From: Zygnema cylindricum | Taxonomy: Eukaryota > Streptophyta > Zygnematophyceae > Zygnematales > Zygnemataceae | Reading direction: 5' to 3' | Assembly: GCA_037447655.1 (NCBI GenBank) | Contig: JBBHKE010001884.1 | Location: 217,701-279,700 of the forward strand | DNA length: 62,000 nt | Shown: positions 27,592 through 38,292 of the stretch, one piece after another | Layout of the letters: every line of letters begins with the position of its first letter | How positions within the stretch are numbered: position 1 is the stretch's first letter | The notes under the pieces: generated by a model | Databases searched by the model: none | What the model was told of the DNA's origin: nothing | Seen by the model: the letters and a program-made list of their open reading frames with translations, nothing else | Made by a program: the position numbers and the translations under genes

Positions 27592-29817
27592 TGCCAACTA
27601 TATTAAGAATAGGGTCCTTACTACAACCGTGAAAGGAATGGCACCTTATGAGAGATGGGTTGGAAGAAAACCAGATATCTCTCACCTGAAAGTATTCGGT
27701 AGTCAATTTTACAATCTTGACACGGATAAGAAAAAATGGAAACTGGATGCTAAGGGAAATCTTGGATATTTTGTGGGATATGATAAGGATACTTAGAGAT
27801 ATAGAGTGTATGACTTAGCTAAACAAGATATCATGCTGGTAAAGCACCTGATTGTCATGAATGAATGGAAGTCATATGATGATTCAAATACACCAAGAAG
27901 ATAAGAATTAGTTTTGAGTCTGAGAGTGAGGAGGACTCGGATCTTCCCAGAAAGGACATGAGTGAAAAGGTGATTCCAGATTCAGGGGAGATCCAAGATA
28001 GGGAAGATATATCGAAATCTCCCCATATCTCTATAAACTCTGTGGAGACAGAAGAAGAGGAGTCGCAACCGACTTCCATGGATAGGAGAGCTGAGGAGAC
28101 AGTGAGGAGGAAACCAAGACTTCCCTCCATTCTAGCCTTAAACATTGAGGGAGAATGAAGAAGCAACAAAAGCCTGCAGGAAAATTAGGCCTCTCACAAT
28201 GTAGCTAAGTTGTCTCACCCTGATGAGCCTCAGTTGTACTCGAAAGCAATGAATATTTATAAGAAAGACAGATGGGTTAGAGCCATAAATGATGAGATGG
28301 CCTCCGTCATGGAAGCAAATACTTTGGAGCTGGTGGACTGTCCTCAGTAAAAAAAACCGATTCGGTGGAAATGGGTGTTTAAACTGAAACTAAACCCAGA
28401 TAATACCATTGAGAGATATAAGGCTCTGTTGGTAGCAAAGGGGTTCACCCAAAAAGATAGGATAGATTATGAAGAGACTTTTGCTTCGGTGGTTCGGTTT
28501 CAATCAGTAAGGATTCTTCTTAGTCTAGCGCTAGTTGGATATTAGAACCGCCTTCCTCAATGGTGAGCTAGAGGAATAAATCTTCATGCGGCAACCAGAG
28601 GGTTTAGTAGAGGAAGGAGAGGAGAGCAAAGTCTACAGTCTCATAAAGTCCTTATATGGATTGAAGCATGCTCCAAGACAATAAAATAAGAAACTAGATG
28701 AGTTTCTCACCGGTCTCCGATATATCCGGATCAGTTATGACCATTCTATTTTTATTTTTTAGGATGAGAATGGTGTTATTTTTATTGCAATTTATATGGA
28801 TGATTTGTTAGTATTAAGCAAGTCTATGGAAAAGATTAATAGGTTAAAGAAAAATGTTAGAAGCAGATTTGACGTGAAGGATTTAGGGGAGGCAAGATAC
28901 ATTTTCGGAATTCAAATCGAAAGAGATAGGGGGAAAAAGATCATCAAACTTACTCAGAAAGAAGTTATAAGGAATATGCTTAAGAAATTCTAGATGGAGA
29001 AGGCAAACATTTGTACCACTCCCATGGACTTGAAGAAAGTAAGTGATGGGAGTGTAGAAGGAGGAGTGATAATCTTAGATGATCAGATTAGTCCAAAAGA
29101 GAGACAGTTTATGAAGTCTATTCCTTAAAGGCAAGTTTTAGGAAGCTAAATCTACTTTATAAGCTGTACTAGGCAGGACATAGCAGCAACATTTCGAGTC
29201 CTCAGTAGGAGTCTTAATGATCTTAAAAAGAGTGATTCGGAGGCAGCAAAGATAGTCATGAGATATCTGGTGGGAACCACGGATTTATGGTTACATTTGG
29301 GAGGGGAGCACACTGATATCACTACTTGGAGTGATGCCAGTTATGGGGATGCACCTATGAGAAGATGCACTTCTGGGTATATGTTATATGTGGGGGAAGG
29401 TGCTTGATGTTGGAGTAGCAAGCAACAAAAGGTGGTTGCTCAGTCCACTATGGAGGCTGAGTACATGGCCTCTTGTTCTGAAATGAAAGAGTTGATGTGG
29501 TTCTGCTATGAAAGAGTTGATGTGGGTCTAGTCTTTATTGCAATAACTGGGGTATATAAAGGAGGGAGTGCATGAAGTGTTTTATGATATCAGGTTGCCA
29601 CTGCAATTGTAGCCAATTCAAAACATCATTTCAATGCTAAACTTATGGACATAAGATTAAGTTTTGTGAGGGAAAAGGTTGAAAACAAAATTATGAATCT
29701 TGTATTTAGGGGTGATGGGGAAATAGTGGTTGATATGATCAACAAGCATGTGCCCTCTCCTAAGTTAAAATATTGTAGAGAAAAGTGTGTATTAAAAGAG
29801 AAATTGAAATTAGACTA
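27592..29817 (+). pseudogene. Copia-B integrase C-terminus, reverse transcriptase and RNase H
   Basis: Begins inside the integrase (NYIKNR, RKPDISHLKVFGSQF). Reverse transcriptase follows from 28211: [19 protein letters not shown], then YMDDLLVLSKSM near 28793 with the active-site Asp pair. RNase H has WSDASYGDA, STMEAEYMASCSE and HFNAKLMDIR. There are several in-frame stops (for example after DKDT near 27795, after LVDCPQ near 28350 and after MLKKF near 28990) and frameshifts. It ends with an AAAATAAGAGGAG polypurine tract before LTR-B. Inactive. Confidence 0.85.
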
Positions 29818-29831
29818 AAAAATAAGAGGAG

Positions 29832-30445
29832 TTTTGAAATCACTAGATTTATAGGGTATTTTTTAGGTCTTAATAGATTAAAGGTAAAAGAGAAAGCGTA
29901 GGAAGCTTGCCTCCACCTCCTCTTTTTAGCCCCTATACTTGTTGTAGTCACTGAAGGAAAAAGAGGAAGGTTGAGCCATGGGTGCCTCAGCTCCATAGTC
30001 AAGACCAAAGAGTGACATAAGTCACTCTTAAACAAGAAGGTAGAGTTCGACAAGACTCGAACCTCGGACCGGCAAAGCGACGCGTAGCCGTTAGCATGAA
30101 CCGGTCTGTCGTAGGAGTTTGTTAAACTACATATGGTTTGAATGCTATTTAAACATTATTTAGGACCTTTAATTCGATTGACACAATTCAAGATAAAGGA
30201 CATAGAGACTAAATGGGATTTAGTGCGGACAAAATCGCACGAAACAAATGTACCAGACATTTCTTTAAAATGGTTAACATTAAAAATCGGTAGGGATCCG
30301 ACGGCACGCATCATCGCCAAGATCCTGGAATGGCCGCTTTGGTGGTTTTTGAGCGTGACATGACCTGGCGCCTCGTGGCAAGATAGCATTCAGAAGGGTG
30401 AATCCTAGGGAGCATGAGGACAAGTCCGAAGGAGATAGACGTCCA
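29832..30445 (+). repeat. Copia-B 3' LTR, first part
   Basis: Begins TTTTGAAATCACTAGATTTA, against TGTTGAAATTACTAGATTTG in the B-type LTR at 40965, so the terminal TG has mutated. It ends at GACGTCCA, where Copia-C is inserted. GTCCA at 30441-30445 is the left target duplication of Copia-C. The rest of the LTR is at 37752-38141. Confidence 0.85.
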
Positions 30446-31265
30446 TGTTGATTTCGGAAAGCATAAAGTCTCAGTATATTAGTGTGACAACAGAAAGGTA
30501 GTAATTTGTAACGTAAGTTTCATAAGGATATGCGTCATCACTTAAGTGCAGTACGGGACAACGCAGCTGCTATGCTGACAGAGCAGCGCATTTGCTATGC
30601 TGACAGAGCAACGCATCAGGGAAGCTGCGACACAGACATGACAAACGCAACTGCGGTTACTTTGGATATGATCCGTACAGACAACGCTGCTGCTGCTATC
30701 TTGGATATGATTCGGTGCAGGACACCGCAGCCGCGGGTGATGTGAATGTGATCCAATACGGGACAACGCAGCTGCGATTGATATGAATCAAGTCAACGGA
30801 CGAGATACATAAGAGTATCAGAAGTGACTTAGCCGACAAGTATTTGTACAATCACTTAATATAGATTCTGAGTAATATTGACTGTACGATGATAGATTGG
30901 GTTGGCACGATTAGGAACACGTAGATCTCACTACGTGGGTTGATTTTGACGTACCTCTCATGTACACTTTTATCGGGGATAGAATACCGAAAGTATAAGA
31001 CTTAAGACTTAGAGCTTTTTGAGTATCTTGACTTCCAAGTAGTAAAACTGCAGACAGTTTTTAGGAAACCTCTGAGTATTATATCTTGAGTGTTGTCGGG
31101 TGAATTGTACTGAAACTTTGGGAGTTGTCAATGTTTATGCTGCTCTATGGTGAGCACTTGTAAACAGCTGTTTGGTAGGATTCTTGATAGCTTCTGAGGG
31201 TATATCATGTCTACTTCTACTACTACTATTGCTCCTCCACGTGCACCGGTGGTTGTAGAACAACA
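30446..31265 (+). repeat. Copia-C 5' LTR
   Basis: 820 bp, TG...CA. It contains a GC-rich block of CAGCTGC/GCAGCGCA repeats (30565-30640) and, near its end, an ATG at 31207 whose frame runs out of the LTR through the primer site into gag. The 3' copy, less the solo LTR, is about 890 bp. It has an extra 45-bp segment near 37585-37630 and many substitutions, so the insertion is not recent. Confidence 0.85.
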
Positions 31266-32269
31266 GGTTATGGGCATGTCATCAAAAATTCTTTTTTTTT
31301 CCGGGGAAAGTATGTTTATTGGGCGGATATGGTAAAGACACATTTTGAGAATGTTAATCTTTTGGATATATTGGATGGTTCGCTCGATGAATCTGATCCG
31401 TCATGGTCTAAGAAAAATACGCAGGCTCGTTTTATTCTGAAATTTTGTATATATGAGGACTTAGCTATGTCTCGGATAAAAATGAAAAAAACAATTGATA
31501 TCTAGAATTCTCTTAAAAATTATTATGAAAAGGCTAATGTCCAAGAAGAGCTTCTATTGGCTGGAAAAATTTGGGACTATAAGTACACTGGCGGTACAAT
31601 GGCTGAATATTCTAACAAATTCCGCATCCATGTAGATGCACACCTAACAAATTCGGCATCCATGTAGATGCACATGCTTGTGCAGGTGGGGTGTTTCCTC
31701 CGTTTCAACAGGCAGCTTTGCTCATGAGGGGTCTCCCTCGTAGTATGAAAGGAGCATCTGACATGCTCAAACAAAAAGATAAAGCTAGCTGGACTTTACA
31801 GTTAGCAATCAATATTTTATTAGAGGAGGAAGCTACATCTAATATTCTCAATGTTGAGCAAATAAAGGCTTTTAATTCAGATTTTGGGAGGAAAGGTCAG
31901 TTTAAACAGCAACGTAATCAGTTTACCCAATTCAGACAATTTAAATCAGGGTGGAAATAGACAATAGAACAATGCATATTTTTATTGCAGTGAGAGAGGT
32001 CATGGATACAAATTCTGTCCTAAACTTAAACAAGCTAGCGATACAGGTTTATACAAGCCGGGATGGCAACAAAGTCAGTTTTACAAAAGCTTCACGGGGC
32101 CTACACCTCGTGGAAATGCACTGTTTTAGCTTATTCATCACTCCAAGACGAGACTCTGACATTTTCTGAGGAGGAATACACGGATCTATTCGCTATGGCG
32201 GCAGCAATGGAGGGCGCAAAGGACCCTGGATGGATAATGAATAGAGGAGCATCAGCTGACATGTGCTAG
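31207..32269 (+). pseudogene. Copia-C gag and protease start
   Basis: Gag of the UBN2 type: the frames show KILFFSGES, VKTHFENVNLLDILDGSLDE, GKIWDYKYTGGTMAEYSNKF and MRGLPRSMKGA. The frame from ATG 31207 meets a stop near 31330, and the sequence continues in other frames, so gag is broken by several frameshifts. A tandem copy of about 30 bases encoding the ATG-poor phrase AACAAATTCGGCATCCATGT (31625-31670) adds one shift. A zinc-knuckle-like SERGHGYKFCPKLKQA (CxxC lost) lies near 31995. The protease motif near 32230 reads WIMNRGASADMC, where the family has an Asp-Ser/Thr-Gly core, so the catalytic site is degraded. Confidence 0.7.
31266..31275 (+). promoter_or_regulatory. Copia-C primer-binding site (half-tRNA type)
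   Basis: GGTTATGGGC directly after the terminal CA of the LTR. It is complementary to the anticodon arm of initiator tRNA-Met and identical, as I recall it, to the Drosophila copia primer site, which is also preceded by AACA. Pairing is 10 bases, then breaks (ATGTC). Confidence 0.7.
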
Positions 32270-32332
32270 AACAAGGCCATCTTCAAAAATCTGAAAGCAG
32301 CGTCGGAGAAAAATATTTATTATGCTTGTGGA

Positions 32333-33671
32333 ATGAGTGTCCAGACTCGTGCTGTAGGTGATGTGTCCTTACTAGTTGATGTAGAAGGAAAAGCAATTGA
32401 AAAGACTCTTCACAATATCTTATTTGTGCCTGACTTTAAGAAAAATCTGTTTTCTACGTCGTTGGTAGAGAGAAAAAGCTTTGAGGTTAATTTGAAAAAT
32501 GGTTGGCAGGTTGTTAGCAAAAATGGCAAAGTTACGGTTCCAGGTACTAGAGATTGTAGCAAGATGTACCGTATGGATATGGCTAATACCAAGGAGAATG
32601 ATGTTTTGTACTCCGGTGTTTTGCACTTAGATGAGTTGTGGCATAAAAGATTAGGCCATGTAAACTATGATAGTTTGAGAAAAATGGTCCTTGCTGGCAA
32701 AATAGAGGGTACATCAATCACAGATGAGCTGGTCAAAACTTGTGATGGTTGCGCTTTAGGCAAAATCCACAGACTGCCATTTCCTAAGGAGTATGAGCAT
32801 CGGTCAACGAAACTTTTACAACAAATTCATTCGGATGTTTTTGGTCTTGCGAAGGTTGAATCTGCTGGGGGGATGAAATATACAGTCACCTTAATAGATG
32901 ATTTCTCCATCCGCCGGGGGGATGAAATATACGCTCACCTTCCTAGATGATTTCTCCAGGTTTACAAAAAATTACTTCATGAAGGAGAAGATTGAAGTGT
33001 TTGGTCACTTCAAACACTATAAAGCATGGGTTGAAAAACTTCATAATTCACCTATTTTGCAGCTCAGATCCGACAATGGTGGTGAATAAACGTCGAAAGA
33101 ATTTGAAACCTTTTTACTTGAGGAAGGTATTTGTCATCTGTTGATTGTTCCATATTCACCGGAACAAAATGGGGTGTCGGAAAGACTAAATAGAACTCTC
33201 ACGAAGAGATCTAGGTCGATGCTCGAAGATAAAAATGTGGATCCGAAATTCTGGGTTGAGGCTCTAAATTGTGCAGTTTATATTAAGAATAGGATAGCAT
33301 CCAGATCGGTAGACACTACTCCTTACGAGATCTAGACAGGTAGCAAACCAGATGATAGCCATTTCAAAGTCTTTGGTAGTCAATGCTTTATCTTGGATAC
33401 GTCTACGGACAGATGGAAAATGGAACCGAAGGAATTACCACGTATTTTGTTAGGATATGATGATCATTTTAAAGGTTACCGAGTCTTTGTATTTGAGAGG
33501 CAGAAAATAGATGTAGCAAAGAATATCATTGTCAAAGAAAAACTAGACTCGATAGATTTATTTCAAATGACAGAGCAACAAAAGCAGAAAAAATTACAAG
33601 AGTATATCATCTTAAATTGCGTGCAAGAAATTATCCCGCAGGTGCAACATTCTCCGGTAATGACTCCATAA
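32333..33671 (+). pseudogene. Copia-C protease C-terminus and integrase
   Basis: The GAG-pre-integrase zinc module reads LWHKRLGHVNYDSL then CDGCALGK (HHCC). The integrase core shows HSDVFG, LIDDFS, LRSDNGGE and PYSPEQNGVSERLNRTL, covering the D, D and E catalytic positions, followed by FWVEALNCAVYIKNRIASR and the GKxPD-like tail with LGYDDHFKGYRVF. A 49-bp tandem duplication at 32867/32916 repeats the segment before DDFS and shifts the frame. Stops occur at 33088 (after NGGE) and near 33335. Confidence 0.85.
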
Positions 33672-33683
33672 TCAGACGCTCTT

Positions 33684-35465
33684 CGAAATCCTCATCCATT
33701 TCAGTTCCAGGAGCAGTCAATACACACGGATAGCAACTAGCGCAATCAGCCACACACGGATTGCAACCAGCGCAATCAGCGCAATGGGCGACATCCGACG
33801 ATCTCAGCCTCAAAAATTTTCGGGGGGAAGAAGATCCAGCAGCCGCCTGCAAGCAAGCTCTCACTTTGCCTACTCGACAGCCTTAGGGGAGCCCTTGACC
33901 ATCCAAGAGGCCTTCTCATCACCAGAGCGGAATCACTGGATCGAGGCAGCAAACGACGAAATGAAGTCGATCATGGAGGCCCAAACATGGGAGCTTCTGG
34001 AACTTCCTCCAGACCGAAAGTCGATCGGCACCAAATGGGTATTCAAGGTGAAGTTAAATCCCGATAACACCATTGAACACTATAAGGCCAAACTTGTGGC
34101 AAAGGGTTATAATCAAAAGGAAGGAATCGATTTTGAAGAAACATTTTCTCTGGTTGTAAGATTTTCGACAATTAAGATTTTGTTGTCCTTAGCTGCTATA
34201 GAAAAAATGGAAATTCATCAGATTCATGTAAAGACAATCTTTTTGGATGGAGAACTAGAAGAGACCATTTACATGTCGCAGCCTGAAAAGTTTGCAGAAC
34301 CAGGAAAAGAGCACTTAGTATGCAAGTTGCTAAAACCCTTCTACGGCCTAAAACAAGCCCTTGAGCAATGAAATCTGAAGCTTGATGAATTCTTGACCAT
34401 TATAGGATTTCAAAGGACAAGTTTTGATCACCCTGTCTACGTTCTAAAGGTGAAAATGGGATAGTATATATAGCGGTGTATGTAGATGATTTACTATTAA
34501 TTAGCAAATCAATGGCTGAAATTAACAAAATCAAATCTGCTCTAAACTCACGATTCGAGATGAAAGACCTTGGTGAGGCAAAGTATATTCTGGGAATCCA
34601 GGTGGAGGGGGACAGAAATAAGAAAGTAATAAAATTAACTCAAAAAAAGGCTATTGGAAACATGTTAGATGAGTATGGAATGCATGGGGCAAAAGGATGT
34701 CTAACTCCAATGGAGTTTCGGCAGAAGTTAGAGGGAGAAGAGACAAAACCAGGTCTCATTGTTAGCGAGTATTTAGAGTCAGGATAGAATGATCTTATGA
34801 CACTAATACCTTATAGACGGATAGTGGGAAGCTTAATACATTTCATGAATTGTACGCGCCCAGACATTGCTGTAGCAGTTGGGATACTGAGCAGAAGTCT
34901 AGAGAATCCGAGAAAATCTGATTTTGATGCAACAAGGAGAGTCTTAAGATATTTAGCAGGAACAAAAGACCTCAAACTCACGCTAGGCGGAGGAGAAGTG
35001 AAGCTGCAAACATGGAGTGATGCAAGCTATGGCGACATGCCAAGCCGGAAATCCACCACAAGATTCGTTTTGCAGATTGGGAACGGAACGTGCTGTTGGA
35101 GCAACAATCTTCAAAAGGTTAGGGCGCAGTCGACAATGGAGTCAGAATATACGGCAGCAAGCTCGGCCCTCAAAAAACTCTTATGGGTAATATCCATGTT
35201 GCAAGAACTGGGATACATGCAGGTTGGGCTACAGGTGATCTTGTGTGATAACCACGCTGCCATTGCCATTGCCTCTAACCCGAGTCACCACTTCAAGAGT
35301 AAGCTAATGAATGAACGATTACACTTTGTAAGAGAAAAAGTGTTCTTTAGGGTGATCAAATTATGTTATTTGCCAGATGCAAGAATGGTTGTTGATATGC
35401 TTACTAAAGCTCTTCCTGCTCCCAAGTTTAACTATTGTAGAAATGCAGTAGGATTGGGTGAATAG
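33684..35465 (+). pseudogene. Copia-C reverse transcriptase and RNase H
   Basis: Reverse transcriptase opens near 33784: [58 protein letters not shown] and KPFYGLKQA, then a stop at 34371. It resumes with VYVDDLLLISKSM (YVDD, 34470) and DLGEAKYILGIQ. After one stop near 34786, RNase H runs uninterrupted to 35465 with YRRIVGSLIHF, WSDASYGDMPSRKS, STMESEYTAASSA, CDNHAAIAIASNP and MLTKALP. The active-site Asp/Glu residues are present. Only a few lesions separate the frames. Confidence 0.9.
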
Positions 35466-35673
35466 GTGAGTAGCTCCATTGCGATACTGCCATGCTGCGA
35501 TAGCCCAAAATAAGGATGTAGTGAACTCAGGTGATTAGTTGGTTTGCTGCACTGCTATGTTGCCATGTTGTGCTGCCATGTTGCGCTGCTATGGCTGCGT
35601 TGCTATGCTGCTATGATGCACTAAGTGCGACATCGCAGCTGCGCTGATACACTGAGCTAAAGCTTTAGGGGCG

Positions 35674-37746
35674 TGTTGATTTCGGAAAGCTTTAAGTCTC
35701 GGTATATTAGTGTGACGACACATGTTGATATTTGTGTATTTTCTAGGTCTGTAACTAGGATAGAAAAAGGCAGAGGCAATCTGCCTCTAACTCCCCTTTC
35801 CAAACCCCCACACTTGTTGTAGTCACTGAAGGCTGGATAGGGAGCTAGAGCCATGGCTGCCTAAGCTCTCTAGAGTAGACAAGGGGTAAGTTAGGTACTC
35901 TTACCAAAAGTTAGTTGACGGTTCCAGGAATTGATCCTGGTACCTGTCGTCTGACAATCGGTAATAGCCGGTAGCTTTAACCGTTTAGTCTAGCGCTAGT
36001 ACTAAGACATATTAGGTTTGATAATTATTTATTTAGTTTCACGTAGACTTTATCATTTAACTAGAAATGTATACGTAGTGCATAGATACAGTTATATAAA
36101 GTACGAAGTACGATACGGTTACGAAATAAATACCGCGCATTTTGTTAAACATCAAAAAGAATACCGCGCAAGTATTTATGACGGCTACGATTGAAATCCG
36201 GATTTGATCGGACGGCCACGAAGGATGCCGAGATCGCGGAATAGGATTTTGGCGGTTTGCGATCACCGCCACATCGAATGACACGTGGCAAAACCACATT
36301 GGATTGCGGCAACTCCGAAGATTACGAAAACGAATCCCGATATGACATGTGTCAACATTTTGGCCATGTCGTACGATGACCGTACATAAAGTACACCGGC
36401 AACTGTACTTTTATGTACGACACAGTCTTTTAATTGGTGCCGTACTTCAGTAGATAGAGTTTTAGAGGGGGGATAGGACTTAGAAAATTTCGGGTAAGTA
36501 GATGCCTCTCCCAGAGAGCACCTTGTATAAATGGCAAACTTTGGCCAGCCATAACTATCAATTTACTTGACCATTTTCAGTGATTCTTTTTGCTGCGGAC
36601 TCAGGGGAGTCCAAGCTACACAGAGGTGTAGTCGGTCAGAGTTGTTGTCTGCCAGGGTGGCTGTATTTCTAAGGGAAAGTCAAAGTGGGTGAATGTGTCC
36701 AAATCTCATATTCTAACTTTGCATTCTGTGGTGGAACTGAGCACACAGAAAGTGTAATTTCACAGGGGTGAATCTATATTGGGGTTTTGACTGTCAAGGG
36801 GTCAGTCATTTGGGTTTATATCAACTTGGAGTCGGCACTATCTAGATTAGCTTCTTTTGGATCTGCATACTCTGGAGCCAATGGAGGTCTCAGAGTTTCA
36901 ACACAAAGGTAGTAATTTGTAGTGTAAGTTTCATAAGAATATGCGTCATCACTTAAGTGCAGTACGGGACAACGCAGCTGCTATGCAGACAAAGCAGCGC
37001 AGCTGCTATGCTGATTGAGCAGCGCAGCTGCCTTGCAGACAGAGCAGCGCAACAGCGAAGCTGCGACACAGACATGACAAACGCAGCTGCGGTTACTTTA
37101 GATATGATCGGTATAGACAACGCAGCTATTCCTATCTTGGATATGATTCGGTGCGGGACACCGTTGCCGCGGGTGATGTGAATGTGATCCAATACGGAAC
37201 AACGCAGTTGCGATTGATATGAATCAAGTCAACGGACGAGATACATAAGAGTATCAGAAGTGACTTAGCCGACAAGTATTTGTACAATCACTTAATATAG
37301 ATTTTGAGTAATATTGACTATACGATGATAGATTGGGTTGGCACGATTAGGAACACGTAGATCTCACTACGTGGGTTGATTTTGGACGTACCTCTCATGT
37401 ACACTTTTATCGGGGATAGAATACCGAAAGTATAAGACTTAGGACTTAGAGCTTTTTATGTATCTAGTCTTCCTAGTAGTAAAAGTGCAGACAATTTTTA
37501 GGAAAACTTTGAGTATTATATCTTAAGTGTTGTCGGGTGAATTGTACTGAAACTTTGGGAGTTGTCAGTGTTTATGTTGCTCTATACTTTGATAGAGTTT
37601 TGTGAAGTTTGGATGTGTGTATAAGATTTGGTGAGCACTTGTAAACAGCTGTTTGGTAGGATTCTTGATAGCTTTTGAGGGTGTATCATGTCTACTTCTA
37701 CTACTACTGCTGCTCCTCCACCTGCACCGCTGGTTGTAGAACAACA
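35674..37746 (+). repeat. Copia-C 3' LTR, interrupted by a solo LTR
   Basis: Starts TGTTGATTTCGGAAAGC after a purine-rich stretch (AAAGCTTTAGGGGCG). The left 49 bases are at 35674-35722 and the rest at 36901-37746. Like the 5' LTR it ends GTTGTAGAACAACA and preserves the terminal reading frame ATGTCTACTTCTACTACTAC. Confidence 0.85.
35723..36900 (+). mobile_element. Solo LTR, copia family D
   Basis: A 1178-bp LTR beginning TGTTGATATTTG and ending CAGAGTTTCA, with perfect 5-bp flanks ACACA at 35718-35722 and 36901-36905. No internal region remains, so it is the product of recombination between two LTRs of a full element. Its last 20 bases, ATGGAGGTCTCAGAGTTTCA, nearly match the end of the Copia-A LTR. 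It carries a perfect CCAGG/CCTGG hairpin near 35930. Confidence 0.9.
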
Positions 37747-37751
37747 GTCCA

Positions 37752-38141
37752 CTCTATCGCCTTGTGGTACATAGGCCGTACAAAAAGAACATCGACTATA
37801 ATACCTTTCTATACTGTATAGTGTTCTAATTGGTTGATACATTAGTAGATAGGGGTGGTGAGATGGGTTTAAGACTTAGAGGATTGAGGAGGTTGTCACC
37901 TCTCTTCTAATAAACTTTTATATATATTTGCATATTTGCCACTTCATAACTAATAGCCTGGTTGGGTGTTTTTTGTGAATCTTTTTGTTGTGGACTGAAA
38001 GGAGTCAGGACTACACAGGGGTGCAGTCAGATTGTCTATTTGCGTGCTTGAATAGCAGTGGTCTTAGGTGAAATTGGGTTAGTCAAAAACTATCTAGAGG
38101 CTTTCTAAATTTTGTAGTACAATGGGGGATATAGAATTACA
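37752..38141 (+). repeat. Copia-B 3' LTR, second part
   Basis: Continues the LTR interrupted at 30445: CTCTATCGCCTTG..., then TTGAGGAGGTTGTCACCTCTC and CACAGGGGTGCAGTCAGATTG, colinear with 41566-41946. It ends ATGGGGGATATAGAATTACA at 38141. Copia-A LTR sequence resumes at once. Confidence 0.85.
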
Positions 38142-38292
38142 AGAGTCTTGCCTTCAGTGGGGTGAAGACAAGTCAATCAATTATCTGTCAGGATGACAGT
38201 CCGATTTGATGAAAGTGTAAAGGGTTTAGGCAATCTTAGAGGCTTCAGGTGAGCTGCCTATTTTGAGTACCAATGGAGGTCTCAGAATTGCA
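38142..38292 (+). repeat. Copia-A 5' LTR, last part
   Basis: AGAGTCTTGCC...TCAGAATTGCA matches the last about 150 bases of the 3' LTR (44478-44629). It ends directly before the primer-binding site, which proves that it is the 5' LTR terminus. Confidence 0.8.

Larger units (their letters stand above)
30446..37746 (+). mobile_element. Copia-C: nearly complete Ty1/copia element
   Basis: Inserted in the Copia-B LTR with target duplication GTCCA (30441-30445 and 37747-37751). LTRs start TGTTGATTTCGGAAAGC (30446 and 35674) and end GTAGAACAACA (31265 and 37746). Internal order: primer site, gag, protease, integrase, reverse transcriptase, RNase H, polypurine tract. The 3' LTR is enlarged by a solo LTR of family D. 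Frameshifts and stops show it is inactive, but it is the best-preserved pol in the window. Confidence 0.9.
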
